Of a stretch of 64,000 bases of DNA, positions 45,718 through 55,900 are shown in pieces. Source of the DNA: Lytechinus pictus (taxonomy: Eukaryota > Echinodermata > Echinoidea > Temnopleuroida > Toxopneustidae). The position numbers were made by a program, and so were the translations under genes. Numbering within the stretch: position 1 is the first letter of the stretch; each line of letters starts with the position of its first letter. The stretch is from the NCBI RefSeq assembly GCF_037042905.1, contig NC_087259.1, positions 22,633,001 to 22,697,000 on the forward strand, in the 5' to 3' direction. Below the pieces are notes generated by a model. It did no database searches. It saw only the letters and a program-made list of their open reading frames with translations, and had not been told where the DNA came from.

Positions 45718-48700
45718 CATATGTATATGTATATATATAAACACGTGTTTGACGACCAAGATCCCAACACGAGTAGCAAGCCACATTATCAAAATAAAAA
45801 TCTGTGATCTCTCCGTTTTCATGATATTCTGAGATTATAAAATCGCCCATAAAAATGATAAATCCCCCTCTCCATTCCCTTCTCTTTATGTCATCCCTTT
45901 TCTATTCCTTTGTTTTTCTCGTATTGTATTCATTGTAGGCAAATATGTGTCACATGGGCATCCCGCCACAAGCATTTTTTTGGTAATTATGATAAATGAT
46001 TCTGTGTAATTTATGTTGAAAAATGATATTTTGTGAAAATACAAGAAAATGTATATTAATTTGAATGAATCATATTCCTATATCTACTCTACCCCACCCA
46101 TGTTTTAGGGCCGAGTTCAACGTACGCCGGTTGGATATATCAACGGGATAGCCTGACGTCATCATTTTTCGCCATCTTCGCCTTGATCACTGTAGCTCAC
46201 GTGATGCAAGGCCCTACCTTATCGCTGACTGACACATCAACCCTACATACATTGGGACCCACAAAGAGTCATGAATACGGATGGCAAGTGGCGTTTGGGA
46301 AAGCATCCTTCGCCATCTAGTAAGTCCCCCGCGGCCCCGCCCCCTCCCACTCTTTAACACACACACCCTCATACTCCACCCGGACCGCTCTCTCTCTCCG
46401 CCCTCCATTAATCACCCTACCTCGACCCTTCCCATCCTTCTCTTCAAGTGTCCGGGGACACGTTTATTAACCAGTGGATATCATGCATTTCTTCAGGGTT
46501 TCAAAAAAAACACAACAAATTAGTATTTTCAATGATCTACAGTGCGTCCCAAAAAAAACTATACACTTTTGAAATGGCTGCCAAATAAAAAATGTTGCAC
46601 TTTGGGGAAAAAGACTTACATATATGGAAAGCCAATAAAGTCAACTTTCAAATGACACCAAAAAGTTGGAAAGCTATTCATGCTTGAGCGAGCACTGCCC
46701 ACTGAAACAAAGGGTATGAAAATTAGGGTGGGCTGGAATTAGCCTTCCGATTTATGTAAGTTTTTGAGAGGCAAATCCTTTCGAACTTGCAAAGTTAAGG
46801 GCGATGTGATAAATTAATGATCAACCATGACCAGTTTTGGTTGCTCAAGCAAATTTTATAAATTATTAAATTGAACTTTAATGCATGAGTGAACACAAGT
46901 TACACTTTTTGGGGAGCATTTAAACTTTATAATTTGGATCTCTTTTTGGGCAGCATTTCAAATTTATCATGTGGATCTCAGCAATGTGTTCATGGGCGTC
47001 GGGAGAATAGGGGGTGAGATAGGACTTAAGTCAGAGAAGTAGGTTGATGGAATAAGGGTCAACAGAACATTCAGCCCCCGCCCCCTCCCTCTCTCCCGCC
47101 CTCCCTCCTGTTGAGAGACTGATGGCTATTGTCATGTACGCGTGAAGTCCAGAGCAGAATGTTGATTTAATGATTAATTCTGAATTGGGACATCAACTTT
47201 TTCCGATCAATCATTTAATCAACAATTTATCAGTAAATCAACTTATTCAATGTGCAATGTGATCAATCAAACATTCAGTTTTTTTCAATTAATTATTTCA
47301 TTAATCATCATAATCATTAAATTTCTTGGTAATCATTGAAAAAAAAACTGACCATCAGCCACCGGTCACTTGGCAGTTAAGTTTTGAATAGGCTACAAAT
47401 GATGCAGGAAGTGAGACAGAGAGGGGGGGGCTGGGAAATGGAGGTGGAGAGGGGGGGGTACATATGACTTTTAATTTGTAAAAGGAAAAAAAAGAAGAGG
47501 AATGCCCTTTTAACCAAGTCTTAGCATATCTCGCCCTCTTGCTTGTAACGGGTACCATCACATTACTCTGACTCTCACGAACACACTTCTGAGGTTCACA
47601 AGATGAATATGCAACAATAAAATTACAATTCCTGTTCACTCATGCATTAAATTTCAATTTAGTAACTCATGAAATTTGCCTAAGAAACCAAAACTTATCT
47701 CACTCATTAATTTAGCTTAACAAGTTCCAAAGGACTAACCACTCAAAAAAACTGTAAGGCTAATTCCTGCCCATCCTACTTTAGCTGAGCTTAGTCTCTC
47801 AGGAGGAGATAAGCGGGGGGGGGGTGAGATTGAGAGAGGGGTTGCTAAATGTTCTGTTGACCTTTATCCCATCAACGTACTTCACCTACCTAAGTCATAT
47901 TACCCCCTCTTCTCCTGACTGTCGTGAACACATTGTTGAGACCCACATGATAAGACAAAATGCTGCACCCAATTCATGATCACTCATGCATTAAATTTCA
48001 ATTTAATAACGCATTAAATTTTCACAAACAACAAACTGATCACAACTGATCTTTAATTCACCAAATAACAATCAACTTTGCAAGTACCAAACAAAAAAAA
48101 CTGAAAGAAATTGGAAGGCTAATTCCAGCCCACCCTAATTTTCATACCCTTTGTTTCAGTGGGCAGTGCTCGCTCAAGCATGAATAGTTTTCCAACTTTT
48201 TTGTGTCATTTGAAAGTTGACTTTATAGGCTTTCCATATCTATACGTCTTTTCCCCCAAAGTGGTACATTTTTTTATTTGGCAGCCATTTCAAAAGTGTA
48301 TAGTTTTTTTTGGGACGCACTGTAGAATGAAACCTTATCCTTAAAACCATGGGTGTCGATCGGTATTCTTGGTTGGGGGGATGATTGACACAAATGTTCT
48401 TGTGGATGGGGATCTTTCAAGATTACCCCCACTAAAATCACAAGTTAGGACATTTGGGAGTGGTTGATCTGCATGGTGTTCTTGTAGTGGCGTACCGTGA
48501 GTCACGGCATTGGGGGGGGGGGGCACCAGCAAAAAATTTGAGTCACTTAGTGAGCGCGCTTAGTTGCCAGGTATACTGACCTAATATAGGGACATTTTAA
48601 GGACAGTGCCATTAAACGGATATGTATCTCACTGCTCAAATAATGCGAGCGCAAAGCGCGAGCTGAAAATTTTTGATATGCAGACCAAAAAAGGACATTA

Positions 48701-51700
48701 TAAGCAAATTTTTGTAATCATGATACATACCTGTCTTGCTAAACAAACAATGCGAGCGCGAAGCGCGAGCTGAAATTTTTGTAAATATTGACCCCAATGC
48801 CCCCCCGTAGTTACGCCACTGTGTTCTTGGAAATTCTTTCATTGTTGCAGTGTACTGTACATATATAATTTTTTTCAAAATTCAATTTGTGTTACAAGTA
48901 AGCCTATTCTAAACTCATACGAAAGAAAAAATGACAAAAATTGTCTGGACCATGTACAAAGTGATCTGTTTATTGAACATGATGTATACAACTTCTCTTT
49001 TAAATCTAACCCGACTGGCATTATCTTTTTTCTTCTTAATGCATGATGATAAAATGCAGATTCGGACAAATTAAGACTAGCACAGATTACAAACTGTGTG
49101 GCTTCTAGTGCGCCATCGGGCCCCGCATCGGGCTTACCGTCATTCCTTAGACGATTTTAACCATGGATTTTAACATGTTTTAAATGCTTTATAAGTGCAT
49201 GAAACAAAAAAAAAACATAAAAACAATCAAAACTCAACTGTCATGTTATGATATTTCTCCCAACATTTTCTTGAACCATCAGTGTGTAATATCAGCTAAT
49301 ATATGTGTTAAAATGAAATTTACGTACCGCATGAGTGTGCTCATATAGAATGCAAAACTGTAATCCCTTTCCAAACTCAAAACAGATTTCTTTTTGCCAA
49401 AATAAGAAAAAATCAATCAAGTTTAGTTATTCAAGTCCATAACAATAACAAGAATAACATGGAAAAAAAACATCCGATGTTCATATCCGAAGATACGCTT
49501 TAGAGAGAAATGAATGATTATTCTTTCTGAAACCATTAATTGATTTCACTTATTAAAAAATTGTAAAAATATGATCATATTACCACTGGTGGGATGGAAC
49601 ACCCTATAAACAAAAGTTGTTTTTCGTCAGGGTCCTTTTATGTCATGTGTTAAAAAATATCATATACATAAACATTTCATTCTTTTTCATCTTGAATCTC
49701 CACCCATCTGTTTAAAAGTCCTGGAAAATAATGTTTTTATTTAATAACAATATACACAAATTGCGAGGGAAACAAACTGATTGATGGCATACTATAATCA
49801 TCACTATAATCATCATGATCAAACTTTTCATTTTTTCATCATCATTATTATAAATTTTCTACCCTAAATTATTGGGGGGATGATAATACAGGCCATCCCC
49901 CCCACTTGAAATATTGGGGGGGATATATCCCCCCCATCCCCCCCCCCCCCCGTGATCGACACCCATGCTTAAAACACATTTGGTACGAAAGCCTGCTCTT
50001 AACATCACTCGTAAATCGGATCTTGGGGATAAATCGCGGGGTAAATCGGACCTTAAACACCTAATATTGGCGAAAAGTGTAAAATATCCTTTATATATAT
50101 ATCCTCACAAAATAATCAGACCATAATCACGTAGGTTACCGCACGATACGTATACCCTTTTTATCATGATTTTAGTCAGTGTTTTTTACACCTTTGTGTC
50201 GTTACGTACGTAACGTGCCGTATCTAAAAAAATTTAAAAAAATGATTTTTTTTTTTTCCCTTTTTTTTTTTTTTTTTTTTTTTTGGGGGGGGAGGGGTTC
50301 GTTATTTTTTTTACATGCATGATATCCACTTGACAATGTAAGTGGCCCCTGGAGGGAGGGGGGGGGTAAGTAGGAATTGAGAAAGCATCCTTCATTATCT
50401 AGTGAGTCTTTTATCTCTTCTTTTGATTTTTTTTTTTGTATGTTCTTTTTATCTCTCGTTCAAGTCACTCTTCTCCCTTTTTTTCTTCTTCTTGTTCTTC
50501 TCCTCCTCCTCTTTCTTCAAGCAATCAAATAGGCCTATATATGAAAATGTATATTATGATTTTGAACGGACTCCATGCTATACCATATATATTTTAGGCC
50601 AAAATGCAAAATAATGTTGGCCATTCTCAGCATTATGCATTTCGTCATTTGTTCCCAAATCATACAATAACTTTTAAAACGGGAAAGAATTGACAAAAAA
50701 TGGCATACATATTGACGCTTTCATTAAACAAAATCTACGAAGAAGCAAGAGCTGCCCTAATTCCTTCTTGCTTAATCTTCCATAAAATATTTCAATTTCA
50801 CTTAAAAGGTTTTTAAGTTTTTATTTTTGTTTTCTGGTATTATTTAAGTCGATGACACGCTACCCTCCCCCCCCCCCCCCATTCTCCGTCCCTTTACGCA
50901 TAAACGAGAGAAATGCACACTGCTGGCCATAACAGATGAACTGCTCAATCCTCCGAAACCATGTCTCTAAATTCATATAAAGTTGAACCGGGGCGAGGAT
51001 AGGGTTTGGGTAAATTATTTGATACCGATTTTACTGTTTTATTTAGACTGGTTAATTTCCTGGATTTCTGTTAGTTCTCATTCATTTTGGAAGACTATTG
51101 ATGAGACACGTTTATTATATGACTCCAGTATTACAATATTTCAGTATGTAAGTAAAAGACTGGGAAAGAACTAATTAAAATACGAACATTTCTTGGTCCC
51201 TATTGTCATATTTTTTTCAGCATGATTGTGATAACCATTATCATCGACATGGCATCCGCATCGTGGTGGAGATGCGGGGTCGAAATTCATGTTGAAGACT
51301 ACCGAATTGCTTTAGCCATCTTCTTTGGAACAACAAGCTGCGCAATAGCTCTCCTCTTCGCCTACTGCATAAATATGAAGGTAATTCTGTACAGTCAAAG
51401 TGTCGAGCCGGCGCGGGGCAGGGGCAACGGGGCAAACTGTACTTTTACTTTGAACCAGGGGCGGAAATCTCTCCCAAAAGGTAGGGGGGACACAGGGGCG
51501 GATCCAGCCTTCGCCAATAGGGGGGGGGGCGGAAATTTGTTTCAGCCATATTTTCCCCGATCGGCAGCTCGAAGATGATTTTTGTTGTTTCTTTGAAGGG
51601 GTAGTCCTCATTAATCACTTCTTAGCTTTATTCTTTCTTATAAATTAATATATAATATCATAATCCTTATTTATATGATGCGAGCGCGAAGCGCGAGCTA

Positions 51701-52886
51701 ATTTTTTTGGAAATTTTATGTATTTTTTCCTAATCTTTGAACTAATTCTGGGCAATGTTTGCTATCCTGAAAAAGATGTGTATTCAACTTAATAATTACT
51801 ACGAACGCAAAGCGCGAGCAGAAATGAAATGATGGAAAATATACCTGTTAAAGTAGCATTTAACAATCAAATAATGCGAGCGCGAGCTGAATTTTTTTTT
51901 TTGACATTTCACCTAAAGAATGGAAATTCTAAGCACTTTTTGTAACTCAAGCAGAATAGGTATATAAGTAAACAATTAATGCGAGCGCAAAGCGCGAGCG
52001 GAAAATTTCGAGATTTTAGTCCTATAATATTTACTGAACGAGACACTCTATACATGTTTTGTAAATCCTGAAAAGGATGAGTATTAATAATGAAAGCGCA
52101 AAGCGCGAGCAGAAATTTTTTATATACGTTTTGAACTGGTACCTGTTGAAAAGGTACCTGTTAAGGACTGATTGCATTTAGCCATGAAGGCGTTACATAT
52201 TTCAACAATAAAAAAATGCGAGCGCGAAGCGCGAGCTGAAAAATTTTGAACTTTCTAAAGAAAGAATTGAAAATTTTAATCAGTTTTTGTAATCGTGAAC
52301 AGGATAGCTATATAATTTAACGATTGATGCGTGCGCGAAGCGCGAGCAGAAAAAAAAAATCGAGATTTAGACCTAAAATGGGCCAATCTGTTCATGTTTT
52401 GTAAATCATCAAAAGGATGAGTAATATGGGGTCTTCCTACAATAATGATGCGAGCACAAAGCGCGAGCAGAAAATTTTTGATATTGTGATCTGAAACTGG
52501 ATAATGATTTAAATTAGAGAACAAGTTGAGTATCTGAATAAACATGCGCGAGCGTGTTTCATATTTAGACCTAGTATCTAGGCATTCTAAATACAAGTTT
52601 AATCATGAAAATCATGAAACTTTGATATTCCGATCTGAAAAAAGTGTCAATTTCAGCTTTATATTTCAAGCCACTAGCGTACCTACGGGGGGGGGGGGGG
52701 CAGGGGGGGCACTCTGCCCCCCCTGACGAGCCACAACCCATACAAAATACATATCACTGCCCCCCCCCTGACGAGCTTGAAGACCTTTATTGCCTCCCCT
52801 TGACGAGCTTGAAGACCTTTTTTTTTTTTTTTTTTTTGCTTGTCAATTTATTTTCTGGAACAATAACCTTTATTTTTTATTGAAGA

Positions 52887-52924
<38 letters not shown>

Positions 52925-55900
52925 TGTCAATTTTTTTGGCGGCCGATTTTGCCCCCCCTGTGGAAAATCCTAGGTACGCCACTGTTTCAAGCCCTTTGTA
53001 GACAAATTGTAAGGTGGATATGGATCGCACTTTATAAAAAAGAGCTGATATTATTATTACTTTGAGTTTTGACATAGGACCGGGACATTCTTACGACATG
53101 TCATCATATGACAATGATGACTATCTTCCTAATCCTCTTGCTAAGCGCGAGATGAAACAAAAGGGACAATTTAATTATTAAATTAATATCATATTTATTA
53201 ATGCCTTATGAGGGCGCGAAATCTGATGATATAATGGCATAAAAATTTGACATTTCACTTTTGTGATTATGAATAGGATGCATCAGTTAATATATTTTTA
53301 ACCATTAATGCGAGCGCAAATCGCGAGCTAAAATTTTTGATAAACTGTCATGAAAAGGGGATTTTAAGTAGTTTGTTGTATAATCAATATTGAAACATTT
53401 ATATAACTCGCCAATAGAAATGCGAGCGTGCAGCGCGCTAGCTGATACGTCTTGGTCTTGACAATCAGACCTGAAAAGGGATATTTTGAAAACTTTATGG
53501 AATACACGAAAATAATAGGTACCTGATAAATCAAAATTTGCGAGCGCGCAGCGCAAGCAGCAAATGTTAACATTCAGACCATAAAACTGACATTTTTACA
53601 GAGCACTTTTTAAAAACCAATTTGTAAATCACACAAAATAATGAAAGTTCGATTTCCGAGGTGAAACATGTTTTGTATATTGACTTCCAAACTTGATATT
53701 CGAACTCCATATTGAACAAGATATGTAAATCACCTAACAGGCAATGCGAGCGCGAAGCGCGAGCGAAAAATTGTATATAGTGGCACGAAAAATTAGTTTA
53801 TTTTCCAAGTCTTCCCCTCATCTTATTTTATGCACTCGTCGTCATCTTCTTTTTCTTTTCTCTTTTCCCTCCTTTTTTCCTTCTTTCTTTCCTTTTTTTA
53901 TTTTTTTGCTCCGCCAAGAGGGGGGGGGGGGGGGGCGGGCCCCTCGGCCCCTGGATCCGCCTATGGGGACAAGGGGCGGGACAATTTGACAAGCAAAAAA
54001 AGTTATCATCGTCAAAGTAAGGTCATATCTCGTCCCAAAATACATGTTTTATTTCGATTTAGAATGATGTATTTCTTACCATCATAAAATACCAAAAATA
54101 GTAGGGGGGACATTTGATATTGTGTCCCCCCTACTATTTTGAGTAGGGGGGACACGTCCCCCCTGGGATTTCCGCCCATGCTTTGAACAGATGCCAGGTC
54201 ATATATTCCGTTGGTTCCGTTGGTTGACTCATGTCATAGCCCAATGCGCTCTCTCATAGATATTGTTTGATGGACATTTCATTAAAAACAAATCAATAGA
54301 AAACAAACAAACAAAAACATACATCACCCGCAGCCCAAGCTGCATGATGAATTACTTTCATTGCATTATAACCAGGGAGGTATATTCAACAACAGAGGGC
54401 AGCATACTCCACGATTAAACAGTCTCTCTGCTCTAACTCTTATATATATCTTTTATGATATTGATATGATAATAAAGACAATTACGATAATATCCCCGGA
54501 AAAAAATGATGATATAGATGATAAAACGATGATTTTATGATAAAAATGTTAACGGTAAACATTGATGAGTTGTGCAATGGTGACATTCGTAAAATTTTAA
54601 TGTTTGTATCAGTTTTCATTTACACATTTTTTCTTCATTTTCTTCACAGTTTGAGAACCCTAACGAGTCAAACATTACTGACCTCAAGAAGATCTTCTGT
54701 CGTTTGAATAACGTGATTCTTCTTCCTACCATGTGCTTCCTCGCAGCGAATGAGGGCGCCATATCAGTCTTCCTTCCTTTTCATCTAATAAATCTCGGTG
54801 GGTATCGTGTCCAATGTGAAAACATGGTGACAATATGACATCATTACCAGGATTCCTTTTAGAAATTAATTAGAGTTGCAGATAATTTGACAACACATCT
54901 GGGAAGTGTTTCATGAAATGACTTGTCGGAGGTTTAATCCGACAAGTCCTGTTTTATTCGACAGTGTTGTCACAGTAACAGTGCTATACTCAGCCAATAC
55001 AAATCAAGGAAAGTTGTCAGATTTAATAACTTTCCGGGTGAAACCCCTGAGGTCAACAAAATGATTGTTTTCCACTCCAGACGAGATGTGAAAGCGCTAT
55101 GCGTTTAACGATTTACTTGATTTTATCTTATTTACAAAGAAGTCGCTGGACCTATGAATCGTCACTCTCCCATTGCCGTCTCCTTGAAAGATTGTTAATG
55201 CTTAGATCCAAATTCAAACGATTAACTTTTATTCTTTAGAATTACCTTAACATCTTAAATATGTATATTTTTTTAACAGGGGCTCCCAGTTTTCTAGTTA
55301 AGTCTTCCCGCATTGTGACAGGTATATCGGAACTCTTCCTGGCCTTTCATCTCGGCCAGTTAATCAAGACTAGAGGTCACATAGTACTCCTCTCGTGCGG
55401 AGCTATAGGATACCTTCTCTGTTTCCTTGGTTACGCCCTCATTACGTCACCATTCGGCATCATGCCTGTACAGATTGTACATGGTAAGTTTGTTTGCATA
55501 CCATTACCTTGCGTCGTCATCGTCATCTTCATTATTTTCATCATCACTGTCACCATCATCGACAGCAGCAGCATCACCATCAGGCACCACCATCACATCA
55601 TCATCATAACCTTGATTATCAATATTATAAATCATCGTCGTCATCATCATCATCATCATCATAATCATCTTCATCATCGTCATCATCATCGTCGTCTTCG
55701 TCGTCATCAGCATCATCATCATCATCAGTCATGTTCGTTTGCAATTCATAAATACTACCATTCCTTCGGCTTCATCTCGTGATAAAAGCGAGTTTTCGCG
55801 ATTGCAACGGGGACGGATTCTATAACATAGTAAATCTATTGAAAATGCCCGTCAAATCACAACGAACAGCTTAGAGGACTTTCTCGAAAATTGGTGAACT

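Larger units (their letters stand above)
43266..46108 (+). other. Intron 1 of the MFSD6-like gene, repeat-filled
   Basis: Contains C/G runs near 43800 and 44950-45020, TA arrays at 45126-45195, 45245-45340 and 45648-45710, and the second tRNA-like repeat. No exon recognised. Confidence 0.7.
51494..53963. mobile_element. Composite repeat block bounded by GGGGCGGATCCAG ends
   Basis: GGGGCGGATCCAGCC near 51494 and CCCTGGATCCGCC near 53950 are inverted. Just outside, GGGCGGAAATC (51460) and GATTTCCGCCC (54166) form a second inverted pair. The inside is the GCGAGC array plus a hAT-like MITE. Confidence 0.45.

Noticed and set aside
55484-55782. His-rich extension of exon 5
   Set aside because: It translates the CAT/ATC triplet tract in intron 5 after a good GTAAGT donor.
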